Source of the DNA: DATBLE01 sp036555585
Lineage (GTDB): Bacteria > Actinomycetota > Thermoleophilia > Gaiellales > Gaiellaceae
Direction: 5' to 3'
Length of the DNA: 64,000 bases
Assembly (NCBI GenBank): GCA_036555585.1
Contig: DATBLE010000042.1
Span: 1 to 64,000, forward strand
Shown here: one piece after another, positions 33,616-41,639 of the stretch
How the letters are laid out: the number at the start of each line of letters is the position of its first letter
How positions within the stretch are numbered: position 1 is the first letter of the stretch
The notes under the pieces: generated by a model
Database searches by the model: none
Told to the model about the DNA's origin: nothing
The model's input: only the letters and a program-made list of their open reading frames with translations
Made by a program: the position numbers and the translations under genes

Positions 33616-34473
33616 TCAGACAAGCTGCGCGGCGCTCGTCTCGTACGCGCGGTCGAAGATCTGCTCGATCGGCAGGGCCCGCAGCTTGTCGGAGAGCACC
33701 TCGACGCCCCACGGCCCCTCGTAGCCGGCGTCGCGCACCGCGGCGACATACTCGCGGATCGGGAACTCGCCCTCGCCGGGCAGCGCGCGGTGGTTGATCG
33801 TCTCGTCGACCGGGTCGGGCATGTTCTCCCACTGGCCGTCGCTGAGCTCGACCCAGCCGTACCAGCGGGCGGGAACCGCGCGCAGCTTGTCGGGTGAGAC
33901 GCCGAGCTTGGCCATGTGCCAGGTGTCGATGCAGAGGGCGCCGTTCGGGGCGTTCGCGCCCTCGACGACCGCCAGCGCCGTCTCGACGTCCTGGACGTTC
34001 ACGTCCGGCGGCATGAACTCGTAGACCATCAGCGCGCGGTGGCGCTTCGCCGCCTCGGCGCAGAGCTCGGCGTAGCGCTCGGTCAGCGTCGGGATCTCGC
34101 ACGGCGTCCCGGGGATGTTTCCGACCTTGACGTGGTGGGCGTCGAGCGCGGCGGCGGCCTCGTGGAGCAGCTCCCAGATCGGCTCCGCCGCCTGCCGGCG
34201 CTCGTCCGCCGGGTCGAGCATCCACTCCCAGAAGAACTCGAGCTCCAGGTACTCGAGCCCGTGGTCGTCGAGCAGCGTCTTCACGTCGGCGAGCGAGCGC
34301 GACTCGAGGATGTGCCGGAGGTCGGCGTGCCAGAGGCCGATGCCCTTGAAGCCGGCGCGCTCCGCCTGCGCGCAGCGGTCGGCGAAGTCGAACAGGCTCC
34401 ACTCGCGCCCGTAGTGCACGTCGACCGGGCCGGAGGTCGTCCAGTAGAGCGCGACCAGGTCGTTGCCCGCCAT
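33616..34473 (-). CDS. Sugar phosphate isomerase/epimerase-like TIM-barrel protein
   Basis: A 285-residue AP_endonuc_2/xylose-isomerase-like barrel. Likely metal-site residues are seen in IGLWHADLRH, YLELEFFWEW, LMVYEFMPPD, CIDTWHMAK and GVEVLSD. Members isomerise or dehydrate sugars, inosose and related compounds. It is divergent from the GMC oxidoreductase at 34532 with a 58-base spacer, and the two may share a substrate (oxidised sugar or polyol). ATG start at 34473. The exact reaction is unknown. Confidence 0.85.
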   Translation of the reverse strand: MAGNDLVALYWTTSGPVDVHYGREWSLFDFADRCAQAERAGFKGIGLWHADLRHILESRSLADVKTLLDDHGLEYLELEFFWEWMLDPADERRQAAEPIWELLHEAAAALDAHHVKVGNIPGTPCEIPTLTERYAELCAEAAKRHRALMVYEFMPPDVNVQDVETALAVVEGANAPNGALCIDTWHMAKLGVSPDKLRAVPARWYGWVELSDGQWENMPDPVDETINHRALPGEGEFPIREYVAAVRDAGYEGPWGVEVLSDKLRALPIEQIFDRAYETSAAQLV

Positions 34474-34531
34474 CGCAGGAGAACCTAACCGGTGGACAGA
34501 GGCCGGGTCGAAGTGGGATGCTCGACCTGTC

Positions 34532-36109
34532 GTGCCTGACTACGTGATCGTCGGCGGCGGCAGTGCCGGTTGTGTGCTCGCGGGGCGGCTGAGCGAGGAC
34601 TCCGACGCGAGCGTGCTGCTGCTCGAGGCCGGCCCGCCCGACGTCGCGCCGGAGATCCACATCCCGTTCGCCTTCCCCGCGCTCTTCAAGTCGAGCCACG
34701 ACTGGGATCTCCTCGGCGAGAAGGAGCCCGGCCTCGGCGGCCGCCGCCTGTACCTCCCGCGCGGGCGGATGATCGGCGGCTGCGGGTCGATCAACGCGAT
34801 GATCTACCTGCGCGGCAACCGCCTCGACTTCGACGACTGGGCGGCCGGCGGCGCCACCGGCTGGTCATACGACGAGGTGCTGCCGTACTTCAAGCGCGCC
34901 GAGAACAACGAGCGCGGCGAGGACGAGTTCCACGGGGTCGGCGGTCCGCTCGCAGTCTCCGAGAGCCGCTCGATGCAGCCGCTCGTCGACGCGATGCTCG
35001 ACGCTGCCGTGCAGGCGGGCTACGAGCGCATCCCCGACCTGAACGTCGACCGCCCGGAGGGGGTTTCCCGCTTCCAGGTCACGCAGCGGAACGGCAAGCG
35101 GTGCTCGACGGCCGACGCGTACCTCCATCCGGTGGCCGACCGGCCGAATCTCCAGGTGCGCACCAGCGTCTTCGCGCAGAAGATCGTCTTCGAGGGCACC
35201 CGTGCCGTCGGCGTCGAGGTCGTCCAGGACGGCAAGGTGGAGACGATCCCGGCCGAGCGCGAGGTGGTCGTCTCCGCGGGCGCGTACCACTCGCCCGTCC
35301 TGCTGATGCTCTCTGGGATCGGCCCGGAGGAGGACCTCTCGCTCTTCGGCATCCCGGTCCGCGAGAACCTGCCCGTCGGCCGCAACCTCCAGGACCACTG
35401 CATGGTCAACGTCAACTTCGTCACCGAGCAGCCGGGGCTGTTCGGCATCCTCACGCCGGAGAACTTCGAGCTGCTCGAGCGGGAGGGCCGCGGCCCGCTG
35501 AGCTCGAACATCCCGGAGGCGGGCGGCTTCTTCCGGACCCGCGACGACCTGCCCGCGCCCGACATCGAGTTCCACTTCGCTCCGTCGATCTTCTACGACG
35601 AAGGGCTCAATGCCCCGACCGATCCCGGCATCGCCTTCGGCCCCGTGCTGATCAAGCCGAACGAGCGCGGCTGGGTGAAGCTCCGCACCCCGATGCCCGA
35701 CTCGAAGCCGCTCGTGCTGACCAACTTCTTCACCGACGAGGACGACCGCCGGAGCGTGATCGCCGGCGTCCGGATCGCCCTCGAGATCGCCTCGCAGCCG
35801 GCGCTGAAGGCGGTCACGACGAGGCCGTACAGCGTTCCCGACTCCGACTCGGAGGCCGACATCGTCGCTTGGGTCGAGCGCAACGCGCAGCCCGTCTACC
35901 ACCCGACCTCGACGTGCGCGATCGGCTCGGTCGTCGACTCGGAGCTCCGCGTCTACGGCGTCGAGGGCCTCCGCGTCTGCGACGCCTCGGTGATGCCGAC
36001 GATCACGCGGGCGAACACGCATGCCGCGACGGTGATGGTCGCCGAGAAGGGCGCGGACCTGATCGCCGGCAAGGCGCCGCTCGCCGCGGCACAGACCGCC
36101 GCCGCCTGA
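34532..36109 (+). CDS. GMC-family FAD oxidoreductase (choline-dehydrogenase-like)
   Basis: A 525-residue glucose-methanol-choline oxidoreductase. The FAD-binding N-terminus is DYVIVGGGSAGCVLAGRL, the GMC signature 1 region is GRMIGGCGSINAMIYLRG, and signature 2 is SAGAYHSPVLLMLSGIGP. The catalytic His pair region is PVYHPTSTCAIG with a second site near TRANTHAATVMVAEKGA. Such enzymes oxidise alcohols to aldehydes. There is no signal peptide. The GTG at 34532 places the dinucleotide motif at residue 3, as is normal for the family. Confidence 0.92.
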   Translation: MPDYVIVGGGSAGCVLAGRLSEDSDASVLLLEAGPPDVAPEIHIPFAFPALFKSSHDWDLLGEKEPGLGGRRLYLPRGRMIGGCGSINAMIYLRGNRLDFDDWAAGGATGWSYDEVLPYFKRAENNERGEDEFHGVGGPLAVSESRSMQPLVDAMLDAAVQAGYERIPDLNVDRPEGVSRFQVTQRNGKRCSTADAYLHPVADRPNLQVRTSVFAQKIVFEGTRAVGVEVVQDGKVETIPAEREVVVSAGAYHSPVLLMLSGIGPEEDLSLFGIPVRENLPVGRNLQDHCMVNVNFVTEQPGLFGILTPENFELLEREGRGPLSSNIPEAGGFFRTRDDLPAPDIEFHFAPSIFYDEGLNAPTDPGIAFGPVLIKPNERGWVKLRTPMPDSKPLVLTNFFTDEDDRRSVIAGVRIALEIASQPALKAVTTRPYSVPDSDSEADIVAWVERNAQPVYHPTSTCAIGSVVDSELRVYGVEGLRVCDASVMPTITRANTHAATVMVAEKGADLIAGKAPLAAAQTAAA

Positions 36110-36158
36110 CGGGATCCGGGTCCGAGCCCGGTTCCCGCCGGCTCTTTTCCACAGCCAG

Positions 36159-36174
36159 TGCCTGGCACCAGGCA
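36159..36174. repeat. TGCCTGGCACC-type palindromic repeat
   Basis: TGCCTG (36159-36164) and CAGGCA (36169-36174) are inverted arms around GCAC. The core GTGCCTGGCACC is shared with the pair of repeats at 57901 and 57960. It lies in the 117-base spacer between the GMC gene and a VapB-like gene. Confidence 0.6.
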
Positions 36175-36226
36175 AGTGACGAGACCGTAACTCCTTTGCC
36201 ACAAGCAGTGAAACACAGTTGAAGCC

Positions 36227-36466
36227 ATGAAGAGCCTCACCGTCTCCCTTCCGGACGACGTCTATCGGGCCGCGGGGTTCCGCGCTGCCGAGCGCGGAAC
36301 CTCGGTCAGCGCGCTCGTGGCCGACTACCTGCGGTCGCTCTCCGAGCGAGACACCGAGGTAGCGCGGCTGGAAGCGCAACAGCGTCGCGTCCAGCGCGAG
36401 ATCACGCGCTTCAGCGCCCGATCCCGGCTCGATCGGGACGAAGCACATCGCCGTGCGGTTCGTTGA
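36227..36466 (+). CDS. Ribbon-helix-helix VapB-like antitoxin 1
   Basis: A 79-residue protein. KSLTVSLPDDVYRAAGFRAA and GTSVSALVADYLRSL form a ribbon-helix-helix domain, and the helical charged tail (ARLEAQQRRVQREITRFSAR) should bind a toxin. The downstream PIN gene overlaps by 14 bases but is frameshifted and internally deleted. The antitoxin frame itself is intact. Confidence 0.82.
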   Translation: MKSLTVSLPDDVYRAAGFRAAERGTSVSALVADYLRSLSERDTEVARLEAQQRRVQREITRFSARSRLDRDEAHRRAVR

Positions 36467-36792
36467 CACGAACGTCCTGCTCTCGCGATCTCTCGCGACC
36501 CGGCGGAGGAGGACAAGGCGACGCGGGCCAACCGGCTTCTCGCCGATCGCGACCTCGGGCTCTCCGTCCAGGTCCTCCAGGAGTTCTATGTCCAGGCGAT
36601 TCGCGAGACGCGCGACGACGCGATCACCCACGAGCAGGCGACGCAGCTCGTCGAGTCGTTCCTTCGCTCTGGGACGCTGCGATCGTCGAGGCGGCTCGAG
36701 CGCTCGGCTGCGACGTCGTCCTCTCGGAGGCGTTGACCGACGGCGCCGACTATGCCGGCGTGCGGGTCGAGAATCCCTTCCGCCCTGACTAG
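36453..36792 (+). pseudogene. VapC-type PIN-domain toxin 1, frameshifted and internally deleted
   Basis: The GTG at 36453 starts a PIN domain (RFVDTNVLL), but the frame is lost near 36484-36490. The next stretch continues in another frame (ISRDPAEEDKATRANRLLAD, LGLSVQVLQEFYVQAIRETR). After SFLR near 36668 about 35-40 residues are missing and a third frame resumes with LWDAAIVEAARALGCDVVLS and GVRVENPFRPD. All pieces match PIN-family order, so an ancestral VapC RNase has decayed. The acidic Asp of VDTN and WDAAI are both present but cannot be joined in one protein. Confidence 0.82.
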
Positions 36793-36847
36793 CCTCGTCG
36801 GCCGATTCTGATCGGTCACCCCGGCGGAGGGAGAGGGCCGTATTGCG

Positions 36848-36860
36848 CTAGTATTACTAG
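36848..36860. promoter_or_regulatory. Palindromic operator candidate of the GntR gene
   Basis: CTAGTA-T-TACTAG is a perfect 13-base palindrome ending 4 bases before the GntR ATG. AT-rich symmetric sites of this kind are typical for GntR/YtrA-type repressors and overlap the start of transcription. The gene would be leaderless or nearly so. Binding is inferred. Confidence 0.55.
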
Positions 36861-36864
36861 TACC

Positions 36865-37212
36865 ATGTTAAGTGTCAAGGTGAACAAGAGCGACCCGACC
36901 GACCTGTACGAGCAGGTGGCGGCCGAGATTCGCCGGGCGATCGCCGACGGCGAGGCCAAGCCGGGAGAGCGCCTCCCGCCGGCGAAAGACCTCGCCGCCG
37001 TCCTCGGGGTCAACACCAATACCGTCCTGCGCTCGCTGCGGCTGCTGCGCGACGAGGGGCTGCTGGAGTTCCGCCGCGGCCGCGGCATCTCCGTTGCCGG
37101 CACGCCGGAGCGCGGTGCCGTCGTCCAGCGGGCGAGAGAGCTCGTCGCGTTCGCGCGCAGCCACGGCTACCGCGTCGACGAGCTTGTTCGGATCATCGAA
37201 GACGTCGGCTAA
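36865..37212 (+). CDS. Small GntR-family (YtrA-like) regulator
   Basis: A 115-residue protein. The winged helix-turn-helix is complete: DLYEQVAAEIRRAIADGEAK, ERLPPAKDLAAVLGVNTNTV, LRLLRDEGLLEFRRGRGISV. Only about 40 residues follow, so there is no FadR or UTRA effector domain; this is the YtrA size class, often regulating ABC transporters or modules next to it. Its ATG is 4 bases downstream of a perfect palindrome. It ends 34 bases before the second VapB gene. Confidence 0.88.
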   Translation: MLSVKVNKSDPTDLYEQVAAEIRRAIADGEAKPGERLPPAKDLAAVLGVNTNTVLRSLRLLRDEGLLEFRRGRGISVAGTPERGAVVQRARELVAFARSHGYRVDELVRIIEDVG

Positions 37213-37216
37213 CTCC

Positions 37217-37251
37217 CGCATCTGATGCGTAAGGTGCGAGCATCAGATGCG
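37217..37251. promoter_or_regulatory. Paired 12-base inverted-repeat operator overlapping the VapB2 start codon
   Basis: CGCATCTGATGC (37217-37228) and GCATCAGATGCG (37240-37251) are perfect inverted copies separated by 11 bases. Each arm is itself a palindrome (GCATC-x-GATGC). The right arm contains the ATG at 37247, so bound antitoxin would cover the start codon and the transcript would be leaderless. The spacing suits two ribbon-helix-helix dimers. Confidence 0.7.
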
Positions 37252-37483
37252 CAGGCCGCGGACGACGATCGACATCGACGCCGGAGTGCTCCGGCGGCTG
37301 AAGGAGCGCAAGCGCCGCGAGGGGAAGACCCTCGGCGAGCTCGTCTCGGAGCTGCTCGCACGCGCGTTGGGGGAGACGGATACATCCGCACCACCTGAGC
37401 TCGGCTGGGCGTCGCAGCCGATGAATGTGCGCGTCGATCTCGAGGACAAGGAAGCGGTGAGGCGGGCGCTCGACGCACCGTGA
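37247..37483 (+). CDS. Ribbon-helix-helix VapB-like antitoxin 2
   Basis: A 78-residue protein. RPRTTIDIDAGVLRRLKERK and KTLGELVSELLARALGE form a ribbon-helix-helix domain, and the short C-terminal arm (SQPMNVRVDLEDKEAVRRAL) is of the type that threads into PIN toxins. The GTG of the following toxin pseudogene overlaps the stop (GTGA). The start codon lies inside a strong operator. Confidence 0.85.
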   Translation: MRRPRTTIDIDAGVLRRLKERKRREGKTLGELVSELLARALGETDTSAPPELGWASQPMNVRVDLEDKEAVRRALDAP

Positions 37484-37915
37484 GCTTCACCTTCGACGCC
37501 AACGTCCCTCCTCAACGCCTCCGACGAGGCCAGCGCTTTCACCCGCAGGCGCGTGACTTCCTCGATCGCGTCGCACACGGACACGCGCTCGCATATCTCT
37601 TCTGGCCGACGGCGATTGCCTACCTCCGCATTTGCGACCCATCCGGCGATCTTCGAGCGGCCGCTCGCCCCGCCGGATGCGGTCGCGAACGTCGAGCGTC
37701 TGCTGGCGCTTCCGAACGTGCAGACGGTCGGTGAGCAGGACCGCTTCTGGGCCGCCTTTCGCCGCGTCGCCGAGGAGGCCGACGCGCGCGGCAATCTCGT
37801 TTCGGATGCCCACCTGTCCGCGCGGATGGTCGAGAACGGCGTCCGCACGATCTGGACGCACGACCGTGACTACCGCCGGTTCTCCGGCATCCAGGTACGC
37901 GACCCGTTCGCGTAG
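37480..37915 (+). pseudogene. VapC-type PIN-domain toxin 2, with three frame disruptions
   Basis: The GTG at 37480 starts a PIN domain (SFTFDANV). An extra C near 37506-37508 shifts the frame, and a missing base near 37537-37541 restores it, changing about 11 residues. A further extra base near 37630-37633 (CATTTGCG) shifts it again, after which the correct sequence continues as ATHPAIFERPLAPPDAV, LPNVQTVGEQDRFWAAF and DAHLSARMVENGVRTIWTHD. All conserved acidic residues exist, but no single frame carries them. Decay or assembly error are the two explanations. Confidence 0.82.
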
Positions 37916-37927
37916 GGGCCTTCCGGT

Positions 37928-38815
37928 TCAGCCGCGGAGGCGCTCCCAGTCGCGCTCGAACCGGTACGAGTGCCGGTCGGGCGGGCCGGGGGCCGACGTC
38001 TCGAGCCATTTCACCGGCCGGCCCTTGACCTCGTAGAAAGCGTGGATGCACCCGGTCGCCGTCCAGAAGACGTCGCCGGGATACAGCGTGTACCGCTGGT
38101 CGTCGGCGACCACGTCGATCTCGCCCTCGAGCATGTAGTACGACTCCTCGAAGGGGTGGTCATGCGGGTGCGCGAGCGCCCCCGGCTGGTAGCGGACCAT
38201 GAACATCGTGTGCAGCTGCGCGTCGAGGCGCTTGTCGACGAGCATCTTCACGGTCACCCCGCTGTAGAGCAGTGCGGCGTTCGCGATGTTCACCGATACC
38301 GTCGGCGCGGTGGCCTTCATCCCCTTGCTGAGCGCCGCGATGTCCATGTCGTCGTCGGCGAGGAAGAAGAGGTGGCGGTTGCGCGGGTCGCGCAGGTCGA
38401 GCTCGGCCGGCGCGTCGTCCGGCGGCGGGCCCAGGAAGAACGTGTCGGACGGCTGTCCCGGCAGGCGCGGCCGCGGTGACGCCATCTCGATCCAGCGTGC
38501 CTTCCCCTCGCAGCGCCAGGCGTGGGGGACGCCGACCGGGATCGCGCCGCAGGTGTTCGGGCGCAGCTTCACCCCGTGGCCGTCCAGGTACAGGACAGGC
38601 TCGCCCTCGAGCACGAAGAAGCTCGACTCGAACGAGTGCAGGTGGGTGTCGACGTCGCCCTGGTCGAGCTCCACGAGGATCAGGCCGGTGTGGGTCGAGC
38701 CGGTCGCCCCGCCGATCAGGACGCAGCGCGTCAGCCCGCGGCTGTTGTCCGGCAGCGCCGGCTCGAAGACGATCTCCTCGCGCCGGACGAGCCGGTGCCC
38801 TACATGAGCAGCCAT
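37928..38815 (-). CDS. Bicupin protein ((S)-ureidoglycine-aminohydrolase-like)
   Basis: A 295-residue protein with two cupin barrels. The first has DTHLHSFESSFFVLEGE near residue 60 and the second has HPHDHPFEESYYMLEGE near residue 215, each with the His/Glu metal-binding pattern. The layout resembles ureidoglycine aminohydrolase and other bicupins, but the specific substrate is unclear. It is the last gene of an eight-gene coupled operon and overlaps the SDR gene by 16 bases. ATG start at 38815. Confidence 0.8.
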   Translation of the reverse strand: MAAHVGHRLVRREEIVFEPALPDNSRGLTRCVLIGGATGSTHTGLILVELDQGDVDTHLHSFESSFFVLEGEPVLYLDGHGVKLRPNTCGAIPVGVPHAWRCEGKARWIEMASPRPRLPGQPSDTFFLGPPPDDAPAELDLRDPRNRHLFFLADDDMDIAALSKGMKATAPTVSVNIANAALLYSGVTVKMLVDKRLDAQLHTMFMVRYQPGALAHPHDHPFEESYYMLEGEIDVVADDQRYTLYPGDVFWTATGCIHAFYEVKGRPVKWLETSAPGPPDRHSYRFERDWERLRG

Positions 38816-39498
38816 CCGCCGTCCACCTGGAGGGTGATGCCGTTCACGCCGCCGTTGTCGAGCAGGAAGATCGACGCGTCGACGACCTCGTCGGTCGTGA
38901 CCGTCCGGCCGAGCGGCGTCCGGGCGATGACCGCCTCGACGGCCGCCGGCTTGTCGGCCCACTCGGGGGTGTCGCCGACGATGCCCGGGTGGATCCCGTT
39001 CACGCGGATCGGCGCCAGCTGGAGCGCGAGCGTCCGGACGAGCCCCGTGACGCCGCCGTTCACTGCCGTGACCATCGTCGAGCCCGGGTACGGGCGCTCG
39101 AGGGCGAGGCCGCCGAAGACGAGGATCGACGCGTCCGCGGCCAGCCGCTCCACGAGCGCATGCACGACCTCCGTGTAGCCGACCAGCTTGAGCGTCGCGA
39201 GGCGGACGGCGCTCTCCACGTCGAACTCGCGAACGGTGTTCCGGTCGCGCTCGATCGCCGCCAGCACGAGCCGATCGACCGTCCCGACGCCCGCCAGCCG
39301 ATCGGCGATCGCCGTCGGCTCGGCCAGATCGAGGCCCAGCCCGCGTGCTGTGCCGGGCAGATCGGCGGCGATCGCGGCCGCGCGTTCGTCGTTGCGGCCG
39401 GTGATCACGACCTCGCGGCCGTGCTCGGCGAGTACCTCGGCCAGCCGGAGGCCGATGCCCGAGGTGCCGCCGACGACGACGGCAGCGCCCGCCGTCAT
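38800..39498 (-). CDS. Short-chain dehydrogenase/reductase fold lacking the YxxxK motif
   Basis: A 232-residue SDR-fold protein. The cofactor motif GGTSGIGLRLAE is intact near residue 9 and the C-terminal GGVNGITLQVDGGW is typical. At the catalytic position the usual Tyr-x-x-x-Lys is replaced by V-T-A-V-N (in STMVTAVNGGVTGL), so Tyr and Lys are both missing. It may bind NAD(P) without standard SDR chemistry or use other residues. It overlaps neighbours by ATGA on one side and 16 bases on the other. Confidence 0.82.
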   Translation of the reverse strand: MTAGAAVVVGGTSGIGLRLAEVLAEHGREVVITGRNDERAAAIAADLPGTARGLGLDLAEPTAIADRLAGVGTVDRLVLAAIERDRNTVREFDVESAVRLATLKLVGYTEVVHALVERLAADASILVFGGLALERPYPGSTMVTAVNGGVTGLVRTLALQLAPIRVNGIHPGIVGDTPEWADKPAAVEAVIARTPLGRTVTTDEVVDASIFLLDNGGVNGITLQVDGGWLLM

Positions 39499-40445
39499 TC
39501 GAGCCCGCTCGCCTGCGCCTGCTCGCGCGCGATCACGGCCCAGTCGAGCTCGCCGTCGCCGTGGGCGAGCGCGCTCAGCAGCCGGTCGCGATAGACGTTC
39601 GCGCTCGGCATCGGCACCCGCGCCGCGTCCGCGGCGGCGAGGATCAGGTTCGCGTCCTTGAGCGCGAGGCTGACGGTGAAGCCCACGTCGTCGTAGGCCT
39701 GCTCGGCGATGATCCGGCCGTAGACCTTGTACGCAGGGGCGTCGAACAGGACGTCCGTCAGCACGTCGAGGAGGACCTGCGGCTCGATCCCGTACTTCCG
39801 AACGAGCGCGAACGCCTCGCCCATCGTCTCTATCGCCGCGCCGAGGACGAAGTTGTGCGCCAGCTTCACGGCGGTGGCTCCGGCCGGCCGCTCCCCGGCC
39901 TCGATCACCCGGCGCCCGATCACTTCGAAGAGCGGCCGGAGGCGCTCGACCGCCTCCCGCGGGCCGGCGGGGACGAGCCCGAGCTGCCCCTCCGCGGCCA
40001 CGGCCGGCCGGCCCAGGACGGGCACCGCGACGAGGACCTGCCCCGCCTTGGCGTGCGCCGCGTCCAGCTCCTCGATCACGCCGACGCCGTGGGTGCCCAT
40101 CGGCACGTGGATCGCGCCGTCCGGCAGCGAGTCGCGCAGCCCGCCCGCGCCGAGCGCGACCTCGCGGAGCGCGTCGTCGTCGGCCACCATCGTGATCACG
40201 GCCTCGCGCCCCTCGCACGCCTCCGCGATCGACGACGCGACGCGGGCCCCCGCGGGCGGCGCCTTCCCCGGAGTGCGGTTGTAGACGACGAGGTCGTGGC
40301 CGCCGCCGGCGACGCGCCCGGCGATCGCGCTGCCCATGCGGCCCAGGCCGCAGAGACCGACCTTGAGGCCTCCGGCCTCACGACATCGCCTCGCCCCGAC
40401 CTCGCCAGCTTCGCTGTCGGCTTTGCGCTCGGCTTCGTCTTTCAT
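39495..40445 (-). CDS. 3-hydroxyisobutyrate-dehydrogenase-family NAD(P) oxidoreductase
   Basis: A 316-residue beta-hydroxyacid dehydrogenase. The Rossmann motif GLCGLGRMGSAIAGRV begins at about residue 30. The catalytic Lys is in AVKLAHNFVLG and the substrate helix region follows. The first 27 residues (KDEAERKADSEAGEVGARR...) are a charged extension not found in typical members. The only in-frame start is ATG at 40445 overlapping the MetE-like stop. It reduces or oxidises a small hydroxy acid; its operon contains acetoacetyl-CoA synthetase. Confidence 0.85.
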   Translation of the reverse strand: MKDEAERKADSEAGEVGARRCREAGGLKVGLCGLGRMGSAIAGRVAGGGHDLVVYNRTPGKAPPAGARVASSIAEACEGREAVITMVADDDALREVALGAGGLRDSLPDGAIHVPMGTHGVGVIEELDAAHAKAGQVLVAVPVLGRPAVAAEGQLGLVPAGPREAVERLRPLFEVIGRRVIEAGERPAGATAVKLAHNFVLGAAIETMGEAFALVRKYGIEPQVLLDVLTDVLFDAPAYKVYGRIIAEQAYDDVGFTVSLALKDANLILAAADAARVPMPSANVYRDRLLSALAHGDGELDWAVIAREQAQASGLE

Positions 40446-41623
40446 TCGCTGCGCAGGAGGGAGAGGGACGGATCCTCGGCGAGGCACTCGGCCTCGGGCA
40501 GCCCCAGCTCCTTGCGGACGATGTTCGCACCACGGACGAGCGAGACCATCTTGTAGAAGGCGTGTCGCCGGCTCATGCCCTCTCGGCCCATGCCGCAGTC
40601 GGACGAGAGGATCAGCCGCTCGGCCGGGATGTGCTCGAGCGCCCGCCGGGTGAAAGCGGCGACGTCGTCCGCGGACTCGATCTGGAGCGTGTGGTGGTCG
40701 ATCACGCCGACGGCGACCTTCATGCCGGTGATCTGCCGGCCGATCGCCGCCAGGTCCATGCCGTCCGAGCTCTTCGCCTCGAAGGTGATCACGTCGGCAT
40801 CGACCTGGTTCAGCACCTCGAGCGCGGGCTCGTACGACTGCACCTTCGCGAACATCCGCTGCTGCGAGGGATTGCCCCAGCAGGTGTGGCACCAGACCTC
40901 GGTCTTCTCGCGCAGCCCCTTCACCGTGTTGTTGAAGACGCCGAGCATGAACTCCGGGTTGATCACGTCGTCGACGATGCCGCGGGCGGCCAGGAGGTGG
41001 ATCTGCGGCTCCTCCATCTGGATCACCGGGCAGCCCGCGTCGGCCAGGTCGTGCAGCTCCTCGTTCATCGCGTCGCTGAGCGCCATGATCCGCGAGGGCA
41101 GGTCGGCGTAGTGCTCGTCCTGCACGGCGAAGGCGACCAGCTCGGGCGTCACCGTCCCGAACTTGACCGGCTTCGCCGTCAGGCGCTGCGCGGTCTTCCA
41201 GATCTCCGCGTACTGGAGCTCGCCCCGCTCCACCGGGCCGACGATCTTCGGCATCACCCGCGCCTCGAGGTAGTCGTGGAGGATGTGCCCGCGCGGGAAG
41301 CCGATCCCGCCCGCACCGGTCCTGGCGAGCTGGGGGCGGTCGTGCTCGAAGCCGGACATGTGCCGCGTGGGGTAGCCCGTCCAGCTCTGGCCGCCGATGT
41401 CCTGGTCGAAGCGGCAGTCGCCGTCCGTGACGATGTCGAGCCCGGCCACCTCCTGCTCGCGCAGGTAGGCGGAGAGGGCGTCGACGTACTGCTCCCGGAA
41501 CGGCGAGCTGACCATCGCCTCGAGGAACGAGCGCCGCTGGAGGCTCTCGGTGTACCAGCTCGGTCGCGGCAGCGAGCCCGTCACCGTCGTCGGCAGGGTC
41601 TTTCCCTCGGTCGCTCTCAGCAC
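40442..41623 (-). CDS. MetE-like (core) methyltransferase protein 3
   Basis: A 393-residue MetE C-terminal-barrel protein. Expected zinc ligands are in WCHTCWGNPSQQR (His-x-Cys with the GN that follows in MetE), an acidic residue in VITFEAKSSDG, and Cys in LSSDCGMGR. It starts ATEGKTLPTTVTGSLPRP. It belongs to a different subgroup from the two tandem copies at 25275-27622 (HxCxGN rather than HxCxGSWHGPH). It lies between EboE-like and dehydrogenase genes in the coupled operon. Whether the acceptor is homocysteine cannot be told. Confidence 0.87.
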   Translation of the reverse strand: MLRATEGKTLPTTVTGSLPRPSWYTESLQRRSFLEAMVSSPFREQYVDALSAYLREQEVAGLDIVTDGDCRFDQDIGGQSWTGYPTRHMSGFEHDRPQLARTGAGGIGFPRGHILHDYLEARVMPKIVGPVERGELQYAEIWKTAQRLTAKPVKFGTVTPELVAFAVQDEHYADLPSRIMALSDAMNEELHDLADAGCPVIQMEEPQIHLLAARGIVDDVINPEFMLGVFNNTVKGLREKTEVWCHTCWGNPSQQRMFAKVQSYEPALEVLNQVDADVITFEAKSSDGMDLAAIGRQITGMKVAVGVIDHHTLQIESADDVAAFTRRALEHIPAERLILSSDCGMGREGMSRRHAFYKMVSLVRGANIVRKELGLPEAECLAEDPSLSLLRSE

Positions 41624-41639
41624 GGCTCCTCCTCGGTGG

